In this document: positions 1 through 6,687 of the stretch, in pieces
Layout: every line of letters begins with the position of its first letter
How positions within the stretch are numbered: the stretch's first letter is position 1
Source: Burkholderiales bacterium
GTDB lineage: Bacteria > Pseudomonadota > Gammaproteobacteria > Burkholderiales > SG8-39
Assembly (NCBI GenBank): GCA_029266935.1
Contig: JAQSVY010000021.1
Location: forward strand, 1 to 12,853
Length of the DNA: 12,853 nucleotides
Direction: 5' to 3'
Program-made: the position numbers and the translations under genes
Notes under the pieces: model-generated
Seen by the model: only the letters and a program-made list of their open reading frames with translations
Databases searched by the model: none
What the model was told of the DNA's origin: nothing

Positions 1-87
1 TTCGACCGGCGCGAGCCGACCAGCACCATCGTCTGGTACGCGCGCCTCACCGGCCGCTCGGTGCTGCGCACCGAGATGCTCCTGTAA
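1..87 (+). CDS. 3' end of an unidentified protein-coding gene (partial)
   Basis: The first frame is open from the window edge and ends at a TAA at 85-87, giving 28 C-terminal residues that end in RSVLRTEMLL. Codons have G/C third positions like the rest of the window, so this is probably the tail of a real gene that starts upstream. The fragment is too short to assign to a family. It is followed by about 110 bases of more A/T-rich sequence before the next start codon, so it does not look tightly coupled to what follows. Confidence 0.5.
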   Translation, partial: FDRREPTSTIVWYARLTGRSVLRTEMLL

Positions 88-198
88 GAAGAAATCGCCT
101 TTTTCAGCATAGGCAATATTCGTCATCGCGCGAAGCTGAGGGCCGCAGTCAGAAAAATCCGCACCCAGTTGCGCCGGGGGGGGGGTAACATCCCAAGC
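88..198. other. Intergenic spacer, locally A/T-rich
   Basis: The spacer between the upstream gene and the hypothetical protein at 199 contains an A/T-richer stretch (about 88-118) that stands out from the surroundings. It would be the natural place for a promoter, but I cannot match a -35/-10 pair at proper spacing. GCCT at 98-101 and AGGC at 110-113 could form a 4-bp stem, which is too weak to call a terminator. The spacer ends with a ten-G run (176-185). Confidence 0.4.
176..185 (+). repeat. Homopolymer of ten G
   Basis: Ten consecutive G residues lie 13 bases upstream of the ATG at 199, roughly where a Shine-Dalgarno sequence would be. Poly-G runs of this length slip during replication and are classic phase-variation substrates. 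They are also classic sequencing and assembly errors. If translation began at the TTG at 169 instead of ATG 199, the run would be inside the coding sequence and its length would set the frame. Confidence 0.9.
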
Positions 199-540
199 AT
201 GGACGGCAACGCGCTCGCCGGGAGCCAGCCCCAGCAGCAGCTCGACGACGAGATGGTGCCGCTCGCGGTGGCGGCGACGGTGGCCTATTTCCACGTCACC
301 GAGGCCGCGCACCAAGTGACCACGCAGACCGACCTCGCCGACATCGTGCCGCTGGTCGCTATCGCGCTCTCCACCGTGGCGCCGATCCACGGCGGGGGCC
401 AGCCGCTGAGCGCGATCGAAGTGCGCGAGCGCCTGTACGGCTCGCGGCGGCCGAGCCTCGACGGCCTGAAGATGCGCCGGGGTGACCTGCGCACCGCGAT
501 GATCACGCTGCGCGAGGCGCGCTCCACGTTCGGAAGATGA
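199..540 (+). CDS. Hypothetical protein, 113 aa
   Basis: This is a short protein with G/C-rich third codon positions, so it is probably a real gene. I do not recognise the family. The N-terminus is Gln-rich (SQPQQQ, residues 8-13). A central, mostly apolar region (about residues 24-68, including VPLVAIALSTVAPI) is likely helical. The basic C-terminal part carries RERLYGSRR and MRRGDLRTA, followed by a final helix-like stretch. No signal peptide or clear transmembrane segment is seen. I chose ATG 199 over the in-frame TTG at 169 because the TTG version would encode an Arg/Gly run from the poly-G tract. It stands alone, with about 190 bases before the next gene remnant, and it could itself be a decayed fragment. 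Confidence 0.55.
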   Translation: MDGNALAGSQPQQQLDDEMVPLAVAATVAYFHVTEAAHQVTTQTDLADIVPLVAIALSTVAPIHGGGQPLSAIEVRERLYGSRRPSLDGLKMRRGDLRTAMITLREARSTFGR

Positions 541-728
541 AGAAAAACCCGCTTCGTTGTTCGCGAAAGCGCACTGACCATCCTCCTCAGCGCGGCGCGC
601 CTCTGGGAGACGCGCGCGCTGATTGCCCGCTCGAAGCGGCTGCTTCGACCGGCCTGACGCTCTAACCTTCGCCACCTGCGGAAGCAGCAAGCCGCGCGCC
701 CGGCGGGAAAAAGCCGGACAATCGAGGC
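541..728. other. Intergenic region with a possible coding remnant
   Basis: Between the hypothetical gene and the CheB relic there is no complete gene. The frame of the preceding gene stays open after its TGA (538-540) until another TGA at 655-657. Its 38 codons end in a protein-like basic helix (RALIARSKRLLRPA). It has no ATG, GTG or TTG start, only a CTG, so I read it as a possible remnant or readthrough tail rather than a gene. No promoter or terminator was identified. Confidence 0.35.
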
Positions 729-1408
729 ATGGCGAGCTTCGAAATCGTGGCGCTCGCGGCTTCCGCCGGTGGCCTGAACGCGCTGAGCACCGTGCTCACC
801 GCGCTGCCGGCCGGCTTCCCGGCGCCGCTCGTCGTGGTGCAGCACCTCGACCGGCGCCATCCCAGCCTGATGGCCGAGATCCTCGGCCGGCGCACTGCGC
901 TGCGCGTGAAGGAGGCCGCGCATGGCGAGCGCGTATGCAGACGCCAACGGCGTGCTGAAGCTCGCCAACCAGCGGGCGCGCGCCATCTCAGCCTCAGCCA
1001 GTAGGACGTCGGCCGCCCCCGAAGGACCTGGAGATCTCCTACCGTCCCGCGGAGCTGCGCTCGATGATCGAGCAGGCCTACGCCGAAGACCGGGTGGTTG
1101 CCTGGGAGCGCGCCGAGCGGCGCTTCCCGGACGAACAGGCGCACTACTTCGACGTGGCGGTGGCGCCGTTCTTCGACGATCGCAACAAGCCGCTCGGCGT
1201 CAGCGTCACCTTCATCGACGTGACGCACTTGGGCAAGCTGCAGGATGAGCTGCGCCGCGCGAGCACACCGAGCTCACGCTGGACGCGGTGAACCGGCGCG
1301 GCAAGAAAATCCGCTGCCGCATCTCGTGCACGCCGCTCGTCGGCGCCGACGGCTCAGCGTGCCGGCGTCATCCTCCTGATGGAGGATGCGACGCCATCCG
1401 CCGACTAG
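729..1408 (+). pseudogene. Decayed CheB/CheR/PAS fusion gene (methylesterase-methyltransferase-PAS sensor)
   Basis: Pieces of one large chemotaxis-like fusion protein are recognisable in order but in changing frames. Residues 1-69 from ATG 729 are a CheB methylesterase N-terminus with the nucleophile motif AASAGG (Ser12) and QHLDRRHPSL (His39). Near 935 the sequence jumps, in another frame, to the first PAS domain (NGVLKLANQRARA at about 943-981). An internal TAG at 1002-1004 precedes DVGRP. A missing C in the C-run at 1016-1020 shifts the frame into DLEISYRPAELRSMIEQAY and on to LGKLQDELRRA. At about 1260 it jumps again to the end of the second PAS domain (TLDAVNRRGKKIRCRI), and one more shift near 1355 leads to VILLMED and the TAG at 1406-1408. 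The rest of CheB (including the catalytic Asp), all of CheR, and the coiled-coil linker are missing. The full-length family would be several times longer. The gene cannot make a functional product. Confidence 0.9.
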
Positions 1409-2594
1409 AGGCCTCGAGCGTCGTGGTGCAGTGACGTCGCCGTCGCGCGGCAAATTCAGCGCCGTCGCGCGCGCCGAGCGGACTAGTCGTTTCTCCACAC
1501 CGATCAACGTCCATCCCGCATCCTCCAAGGTCGACCTCATCAACGCCGGTCGCTCGCCGATCATCGAGAAGGATCTCGGGGAGATCATCGCCGAGCAGGT
1601 GGCCGCCGGACGTCTGCGCGCGACGACGCAGCTCGCCGACGCGGTGCGGCACAGCGACCTCCTCTTCGTCTGTGTCGGCACGCCGAGCCAGCCGAACGGC
1701 GGCATCGACCTGAAATACGTGCGCCGCGTGTGCGAGCAGATCGGCGCCACGCTCGCCACCCATCCCGGCGCGCCGGTGATCGTGATGCGCAGCACCATGC
1801 TGCCGGGAACGATGCGCGAGGTGGTCATCCCCATCCTGGAAAAAGCCTCGCAGAAGAAGGCCGGGGAGGAGTTCGGGCTGTGCATCAACCCGGAGTTCCT
1901 CCGCGAGAGCACCGCGGTGCACGACTACGCGCACCCGCCCAAGACGGTGATCGGCGAAGTGAACCGCGCGAGCGGCGACCTCCTCGCCAGCCTCTACGCA
2001 AGCACGCCGGGGCCGATGATCCGCACCGATATCGAGACCGCCGAGATGGTGAAATACGCCGACAACGCCTGGCACGCGCTGAAGGTGGGCTTCGCCAAGC
2101 GCGCGCTGCTCTACAAGGCGAAGACGCTGGATGTCGGTTTACCCATTCTTTCGGCAGTTCTTCCTTCGAACCAGCTCCAGATCGAGCGCGGTGTGCAGGC
2201 GGTGGTGGAGAAGGGCAACCGCAAGGTGGGTATCCTCGGCTTCTCCTTCAAGGCTGGCACCGACGACCTGCGCGAGAGCCCGATCGTCGAGCTCGCGGAG
2301 CGCCTGATCGGCAAGGGCTACGAGCTTCGCTTCTACGACCGCAACGTCAGCCTCGCCTGCCTGCGCGGCGCGAACCGCGACTACATCCTCAACCGCATCC
2401 CTCACATCTCGCGCCTGATGGTGCCCACCGTGCAGGACGTGCTTGACCACGCGCAGACCATCGTCATCGGCAACGCCGCGCCGGAGTTCGCCGACGTGCC
2501 CGGGCGCCTGGTGGACGGCCAGACCGTCATCGACTTCGTGCGCGTGTGCAACTCGCGCACCGTCCTCGGCGTGTACGAAGGGATATGCTGGTAG
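1386..2594 (+). pseudogene. AlgD/UgdH-type GDP-mannose or UDP-glucose 6-dehydrogenase, crippled by deletions
   Basis: The frame is open from ATG 1386, but recognisable homology begins only near 1507 (INVHPASSKVDLINAG). The first 40 or so residues are read from spacer and the end of the CheB/PAS relic, and the N-terminal GxGxxG NAD-binding loop is absent. After that the match to the GDP-mannose dehydrogenase family is good: FVCVGTPSQPNGG, MRSTMLPGTMR, INPEFLRESTA, EMVKYADNAWHALKV. Near 2094-2103, AWHALKVGFAK runs straight into RALLYKAK. About 48 residues present in P. aeruginosa AlgD are missing here, including the GGSCLPKD segment with the catalytic Cys. The rest is intact (GFSFKAGTDDLRESP, FYDRNV, and the ending GICW that AlgD also has). 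Both losses preserve the frame, yet the protein cannot oxidise a sugar nucleotide as the family does. An intact gene would make GDP-mannuronate or UDP-glucuronate for exopolysaccharide. An assembly error is the alternative explanation. Confidence 0.85.
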
Positions 2595-3040
2595 GCGGCC
2601 TGTCGCGGCTCTCGCCGCGCACGGTGTTCATGCAGCTCGGCGGACGCGACTGGCGCCTCGCGCTGCGCGCGGCGAGCTATGCCGAGCGCGTTTACGTGCT
2701 CGACTGGACCGGCCCGCCGCGCGGCGTGCGCCTGCCGGTCAACCTGCGCCTGGTGCGGCCGGACGAGTTCGGGATCGGCGTCCCCGAGGGCAGCGTCGAC
2801 GTCGCCTTCACCGACGAGCCCCTCGAGCGGCGCGCCTTCCTGCGCGATGTGCGCCATGCGCTCGCCGAGCGCGGCGTGCTGGTGTGCGCCGCGGCGAGCA
2901 CCACGGCGCGCGAGCTGCGCAAGCTGCTGCTCGACGCCGGCTTCCGGCGGCCGCGCTTCTACGCCGGCACGGTGCGCCTGCCCTACTGGCTCGCCTGCCT
3001 CGCGGCGCCGCTGCGGCTGCAGGTCGCGGCGCTCAAGTGA
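2585..3040 (+). CDS. Class I SAM methyltransferase-like protein, short and degenerate (151 aa)
   Basis: ATG 2585 overlaps the end of the dehydrogenase remnant by 10 bases (ATGCTGGTAG), so it was probably translationally coupled to it. The fold is suggested by VYVLDWT (residues 37-43, the acidic end of strand 2), then VPEGSVDVAFTDEPLE (67-82, motif around strand 4), a helix LRDVRHALAERGVLVCAA (strand 5), and LLLDAGFRRPRFYAG near the end. This pattern matches EPS-cluster methyltransferases that carry MEHLHPDD after strand 4. Here that segment is shortened and the glycine-rich SAM loop (GxGxG) is replaced by MQLGGRDWRLA. It may be a shortened methyltransferase that has lost SAM binding, or a decaying gene like its upstream neighbour. 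Substrate unknown. Confidence 0.65.
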   Translation: MLVGGLSRLSPRTVFMQLGGRDWRLALRAASYAERVYVLDWTGPPRGVRLPVNLRLVRPDEFGIGVPEGSVDVAFTDEPLERRAFLRDVRHALAERGVLVCAAASTTARELRKLLLDAGFRRPRFYAGTVRLPYWLACLAAPLRLQVAALK

Positions 3041-4281
3041 AGCGGGTCCTCGTCCTCGTCGAGAACCTGCCCAGCCCCTTCGACCGGCGCGTGTGGCAGG
3101 AAGCGACGACGCTGCGCGAGGCGGGCTACGCGGTCTCGATCATCTGCCCGACCGGGAAGGGATGCGAGCGCAAGTTCGAGGCGATCGACGGCATCGACAT
3201 CTGGCGCTACGACCTGCCCGTCGAGGGCGCGGGCGTCCTGGGCTACTTCGCCGAATACGCGATTGCTCTCACGAAGAGCTTTGCTCTTTCATTGAGGATC
3301 GCGTTTGGCCGCGGCTTCGACATCGTGCACGCGTGCAACCCGCCGGACCTGCTCTTCCTCATCGGCGGCTTCTACAAGCTCTTCGGCAAGAAGTTCGTCT
3401 TCGATCACCACGACGCCAATCCCGAGCTGTACGAGGCGAAGTTCGGCAAGAGGGGGCTTCTGTGGAGAGCGATGGTGTGGCTGGAGAAGCTGACTTTCCG
3501 CGCCGCGGACATCGCCATCGCCACCAACGAGTCCTACCGCCGCATCGCGATCGAGCGCGGCGGCATCGCGCCCGAGAAGGTATTCGTCGTGCGCAGCGGC
3601 CCGAGCCTGGAGCGTCTGAAGATCCAGCCGCCGGACGAGAGGCTGAAAAAGGGCAGGAAGTTCCTCGTGGGCTACGTCGGCGTGATGGGCCGCCAGGAAG
3701 GCATCGACTACCTGCTGCGCGCCGTCGCGCACCTCGTGCACGACATGGGGCGCAGGGACGTGCACTTCGGCCTGGTGGGCGGCGGCACCTCGCTCGAGGA
3801 GATGCGCCGCCTCGCGCAGGAGCTGGGCATCGCCGGGTACGTCACCTTCACCGGGCGGGTGAGCGACGCCGAGATGCTGGCGATGCTCAACACGGCGGAC
3901 GTCTGCGTCAACCCCGATGTAGCCAACGAGATGAACGACATCTCCACCATGAACAAGGTCATGGAGTACATGGCGCTCGGCAAGCCGATCGTGCAGTTCG
4001 ACCTCGCCGAGGGCCGCTTCTCCGCGCGCGAGGCCTCGCTCTACGCGCGGCGCAACAACGCCTTCGATCTCGCTTCGAAAATCCTCGAGCTGCTGCAGAA
4101 CCCGGCGAAAAGGCATGCCATGGGCGAATTCGGCCGCCGGCGGGTGCTCGAGGAGCTCGAGTGGCGCCACGAGGCGCCGAAGCTGCTCGCCGCCTACGAC
4201 GCGCTGCACGGCGTAGTCCGCACGGACCTGCGACGCCTCGCTGCAACGTCAAATCGATCGGCCATCCTACCTCCCCGATGA
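3037..4281 (+). CDS. GT4-family glycosyltransferase (414 aa)
   Basis: This is a retaining GT-B fold glycosyltransferase, predicted to transfer a sugar from a nucleotide donor onto a growing lipid-linked glycan at the inner face of the membrane. The N-terminal acceptor domain opens with VENLPSPFDRRVWQEA (residues 8-23), typical of EPS-cluster members. HACNPPDLLFLIG (98-110) and FDHHDANPELYEAKFG follow. The donor-binding domain has VGYVGVMGRQEGIDYLL (211-227), GLVGGGTSLEE (245-255), FTGRVSDAEML (271-281), and the nucleotide-binding region from DISTMNKVMEYMALGKPIV to QFDLAEGR (301-327). The start is GTG 3037, overlapping the preceding stop by GTGA. A start further upstream would run through the methyltransferase gene in the wrong frame. 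The length is usual for the family. Donor and acceptor are not predictable. Confidence 0.9.
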   Translation: MKRVLVLVENLPSPFDRRVWQEATTLREAGYAVSIICPTGKGCERKFEAIDGIDIWRYDLPVEGAGVLGYFAEYAIALTKSFALSLRIAFGRGFDIVHACNPPDLLFLIGGFYKLFGKKFVFDHHDANPELYEAKFGKRGLLWRAMVWLEKLTFRAADIAIATNESYRRIAIERGGIAPEKVFVVRSGPSLERLKIQPPDERLKKGRKFLVGYVGVMGRQEGIDYLLRAVAHLVHDMGRRDVHFGLVGGGTSLEEMRRLAQELGIAGYVTFTGRVSDAEMLAMLNTADVCVNPDVANEMNDISTMNKVMEYMALGKPIVQFDLAEGRFSAREASLYARRNNAFDLASKILELLQNPAKRHAMGEFGRRRVLEELEWRHEAPKLLAAYDALHGVVRTDLRRLAATSNRSAILPPR

Positions 4282-4655
4282 ACAACACCCTCGAGTTCCC
4301 GTCCAACCGCTCCTTCGGCTGGACCTTCACGGTCTTCTTTGCCCTGATCGCGCTGTTCTTCTACCCGTGGCTGCTCGCGCTCGCGGCGCTCTTTGCCGCG
4401 GTGACGGTGGTGCGCGACCAGTGGCTGGAGCCGCTCAACCGCGCCTGGATGCGCTTCGGCGCGCTGCTCAACCTCATTGTCAGCCCGGTGGTGCTGGGGC
4501 TGATTTACTTCGCCGTTTTCACGCCGGTGGCGCTGGTCATGCGCCTCGCCGGGCGCGACGCCATGGCACGGCGCTTCGAGCCGAGCCAGCCGAGCTACTG
4601 GCTTCCGCGCGACCCGCCGGGGCCGCGCGAAGACAGCTTCAAGGACATGTTCTAG
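4278..4655 (+). CDS. SxtJ-family membrane protein (125 aa)
   Basis: ATG 4278 overlaps the glycosyltransferase stop (ATGA). The protein has two apolar blocks likely to be membrane segments: about residues 14-44 (TFTVFFALIALFFYPWLLALAALFAA, probably a helical hairpin) and 62-88 (LLNLIVSPVVLGLIYFAVFTPVALV). Between them is a conserved-looking RDQWLEPLNRAWMRFG loop. The C-terminal tail is polar and Pro-rich (YWLPRDPPGPREDSFKDMF). This arrangement matches the SxtJ family, named after a small protein of the saxitoxin cluster and commonly found beside carbamoyltransferases. Its biochemical role is not established. The position here, two genes upstream of a carbamoyltransferase, supports the family call and suggests it helps or localises that enzyme at the membrane. 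Confidence 0.85.
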   Translation: MNNTLEFPSNRSFGWTFTVFFALIALFFYPWLLALAALFAAVTVVRDQWLEPLNRAWMRFGALLNLIVSPVVLGLIYFAVFTPVALVMRLAGRDAMARRFEPSQPSYWLPRDPPGPREDSFKDMF

Positions 4656-4657
4656 CT

Positions 4658-4664
4658 AGGAGGG
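4658..4664 (+). promoter_or_regulatory. Strong Shine-Dalgarno site for the DUF5989-like gene
   Basis: AGGAGGG sits 6 bases before ATG 4671, in the 15-base gap after the SxtJ-like gene. It is one of only two near-perfect ribosome binding sites in the operon and fixes the start of a very small gene. Confidence 0.85.
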
Positions 4665-4670
4665 TTGGCA

Positions 4671-4820
4671 ATGGATTTCGTCGTCCAGATGTGGCGCTTC
4701 CTGGAGGCGCGCCGCAAGTTCTGGCTGCTTCCGATCATCGTCGTGAGCGTGCTGCTCGGCGGGCTGCTGATCCTCGCCCAGGGCTCCGCGGTCGCGCCCT
4801 TCATCTACACGCTGTTCTAG
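4671..4820 (+). CDS. DUF5989-like small membrane protein (49 aa)
   Basis: This is a 49-residue protein. A short amphipathic N-terminus (MDFVVQMWRFLEARRKFWLL) is followed by a single hydrophobic helix (about residues 18-38, PIIVVSVLLGGLLILA) and a small tail ending APFIYTLF. It fits the DUF5989 family of about 50 residues, which occurs with SxtJ and carbamoyltransferases, as in the small genes next to the saxitoxin carbamoyltransferase. It is preceded by an excellent ribosome binding site and followed 17 bases later by the carbamoyltransferase, which itself lacks one and may be coupled to this gene. The likely topology is one transmembrane helix with the basic WRFLEARRKF segment inside. Function unknown; a scaffold or anchor for the carbamoyltransferase is an inference. 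Confidence 0.85.
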   Translation: MDFVVQMWRFLEARRKFWLLPIIVVSVLLGGLLILAQGSAVAPFIYTLF

Positions 4821-4837
4821 CCGTTGCCGCCTTCCTC

Positions 4838-6673
4838 ATGAGAGTCCTCGGCATCTCGGCCTACTACCACGACAGCGCGGCGGCGCTGCTGCGCGACGGC
4901 AGAGTCGTCGCCGCGGCGCAGGAGGAGCGCTTCACGCGCAAGAAGCACGACTCGGGTTTCCCGCACGAGGCGATTCGCGCCTGCCTGCAGGCAGGCGCCA
5001 CGGCGCCGGGGGAGATCGACCTGGTCGCCTTCTACGACAAGCCGTTCCTCAAGTTCGAGCGGCTGCTAGAGACCTACCTCGCCTTCGCGCCGCGCGGCTT
5101 CGCCTCCTTCCGCCAGGCGCTGCCGGTGTGGGTGAAGGACAAGCTGTTCCAGCGCACCGAGATCCTGAAGCAGCTGAAGCTCCTCGACCCGAACGTGGCC
5201 TGGGACCAGCGGCTGCTCTTCTCCGAGCACCACCTGAGCCACGCCGCGAGCGCGTTCTACCCTTCGCCGTTCCGCAGCGCCGCGGTGCTGACCATGGACG
5301 GGGTGGGCGAGTGGACCACCACCTCGCTCGCGCTGGGCGAGGGCCGCCGGCTGAAGGTGATGAAGGAGATCCACTTCCCCCACTCGCTGGGGCTGCTCTA
5401 TTCCGCCTTCACCTACTACACCGGCTTCAAGGTCAATTCCGGCGAGTACAAGGTGATGGGGCTGGCGCCGTATGGCGAGCCGCGTTTCGCCGATGCGATC
5501 AGGGACAACCTGATCGACATCAAGGACGACGGCAGCTTCCGCCTCAACCTCGAGTACTTCGAGTACTGCACCGGCCTCACCATGACGAACGGCAAGTTCG
5601 ACGCGCTGTTCGGCGGGCCGCGGCGCAAGCCCGAGGAGCGGCTCACGCAGCGCGAGATGGACCTCGCGGCGTCGATCCAGGCCATCACCGAGGAAGTGGT
5701 GCTCAAGCTGGCCGATGGAATCGCCAGAGAAACCGGTGAAAAGAACCTCTGCCTCGCCGGCGGGGTGGCGCTCAACTGCGTCGCCAACGGCAAGCTGCTG
5801 CGCAAGCGCTTCTTCGACCGGCTATGGCTGCAGCCCGCCGCCGGCGACGCCGGGGGCGCGCTCGGTGCCGCCTATGTCGCACACCATCTCTACCGGGGAC
5901 AGGAGAGGACCGTCGCCGGCGGGCTAGACGCCATGTCCGGCGGTTATCTCGGGCCGCAGTTCTCCACCGTCGAAATCGAGCACCGCCTGCGCAATGCGGG
6001 CGCGGTGTTCGAGGTTCTCCAGGACCATGAGCTGGTGGAAAAATGCGCGGCCGCGCTCGCGGACGGCAACGCCCTCGGCTGGTTCCAGGGGCGCATGGAG
6101 TTCGGCCCGCGCGCGCTCGGCGCGCGCTCGATCCTCGGCGATGCACGCTCGCCCAGCATGCAGAAGACGCTCAACCTCAAGGTCAAGTACCGCGAGTCCT
6201 TCCGGCCCTTCGCGCCGGCGGTGCTGGCGGAGGACGCGCCGCAGTACTTCGAGATCGATTGCGAAAGCCCTTACATGCTGCTGGTGGCCGAGGTCGCCGA
6301 GCGCGAGCGCATCGCCATGACCGAGGAGCAGAAGGCGCTCTTCGGCATCGACAAGCTGAACGTGCCGCGCTCCTCGATTCCGGCGGTCACGCATGTCGAC
6401 TACTCGGCGCGCGTGCAGACGGTGCACAAGGAGACGAATCCGCGGTTTCACCAGCTGATTTCTTCCTTCAAGAGCCGCACCGGCTGTCCCGTCGTCGTGA
6501 ACACCAGCTTCAACGTGCGCGGCGAGCCGATCGTCGGCAGCCCCGAAGACGCCTTCCGCTGCTTCATGGGCACCGAGATCGAGACGCTCGCCGTGGGCAA
6601 CTGCTTCCTGCGCAAGCAGCACCAGGACCCGGCGCTGAAGAAGAGCTACGCCGAAGCCTTCGAGCTCGATTGA
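4838..6673 (+). CDS. Carbamoyltransferase, NodU/CmcH/TobZ type (611 aa)
   Basis: It transfers a carbamoyl group from carbamoyl phosphate, through a carbamoyl-adenylate formed with ATP, to a hydroxyl of a sugar or natural product. The N-terminal Kae1-like domain (about residues 1-360) begins RVLGISAYYHDSAAALL and contains AQEERFTRKKHDSGFP, the histidine motif EHHLSHAASAFYPSPF (130-145, metal-binding in the family), MDGVGEWTTTS (153-163), NSGEYKVMGLAPYGEP and the nucleotide-binding LAGGVALNCVANG (306-318). The C-terminal domain (about 395-590) has GRMEFGPRALGARSILGDAR (418-437), YRESFRPFAP and NTSFNVRGEPIV (555-566). All family landmarks are present and the length is normal. There is no clear ribosome binding site before ATG 4838. 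Neighbouring SxtJ, DUF5989 and CarA genes make carbamoylation of a glycan the likely job. The exact acceptor is unknown. Confidence 0.95.
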   Translation: MRVLGISAYYHDSAAALLRDGRVVAAAQEERFTRKKHDSGFPHEAIRACLQAGATAPGEIDLVAFYDKPFLKFERLLETYLAFAPRGFASFRQALPVWVKDKLFQRTEILKQLKLLDPNVAWDQRLLFSEHHLSHAASAFYPSPFRSAAVLTMDGVGEWTTTSLALGEGRRLKVMKEIHFPHSLGLLYSAFTYYTGFKVNSGEYKVMGLAPYGEPRFADAIRDNLIDIKDDGSFRLNLEYFEYCTGLTMTNGKFDALFGGPRRKPEERLTQREMDLAASIQAITEEVVLKLADGIARETGEKNLCLAGGVALNCVANGKLLRKRFFDRLWLQPAAGDAGGALGAAYVAHHLYRGQERTVAGGLDAMSGGYLGPQFSTVEIEHRLRNAGAVFEVLQDHELVEKCAAALADGNALGWFQGRMEFGPRALGARSILGDARSPSMQKTLNLKVKYRESFRPFAPAVLAEDAPQYFEIDCESPYMLLVAEVAERERIAMTEEQKALFGIDKLNVPRSSIPAVTHVDYSARVQTVHKETNPRFHQLISSFKSRTGCPVVVNTSFNVRGEPIVGSPEDAFRCFMGTEIETLAVGNCFLRKQHQDPALKKSYAEAFELD

Positions 6674-6687
6674 AGCAAGGCGAGCAG

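Noticed and set aside
541..570. Stem CGCTT...AAGCG as an intrinsic terminator after the hypothetical gene
   Set aside because: Only five base pairs with a mismatch above them and no U-tract.
285..986. Minus-strand open frame of 233 codons across the hypothetical gene and CheB relic
   Set aside because: Arg-rich, no family resemblance, and it spans two unrelated + strand elements and an intergenic region.
2443..3036. N-terminal extension of the first GT4 gene upstream of GTG 3037
   Set aside because: The frame is open, but the translation is Arg/Ala-rich noise overlapping the methyltransferase-like gene, and the GT4 family starts at the equivalent of VKRVLVLVEN.
3274..3288. Perfect 6-bp hairpin AAGAGC-TTT-GCTCTT as a terminator
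   Set aside because: It lies in the middle of an intact gene, has no following T-run, and the stem is short.
3289..4209. Minus-strand open frame of 306 codons opposite the first GT4 gene
   Set aside because: It is an antisense shadow of a clear glycosyltransferase, and no start signal was found.
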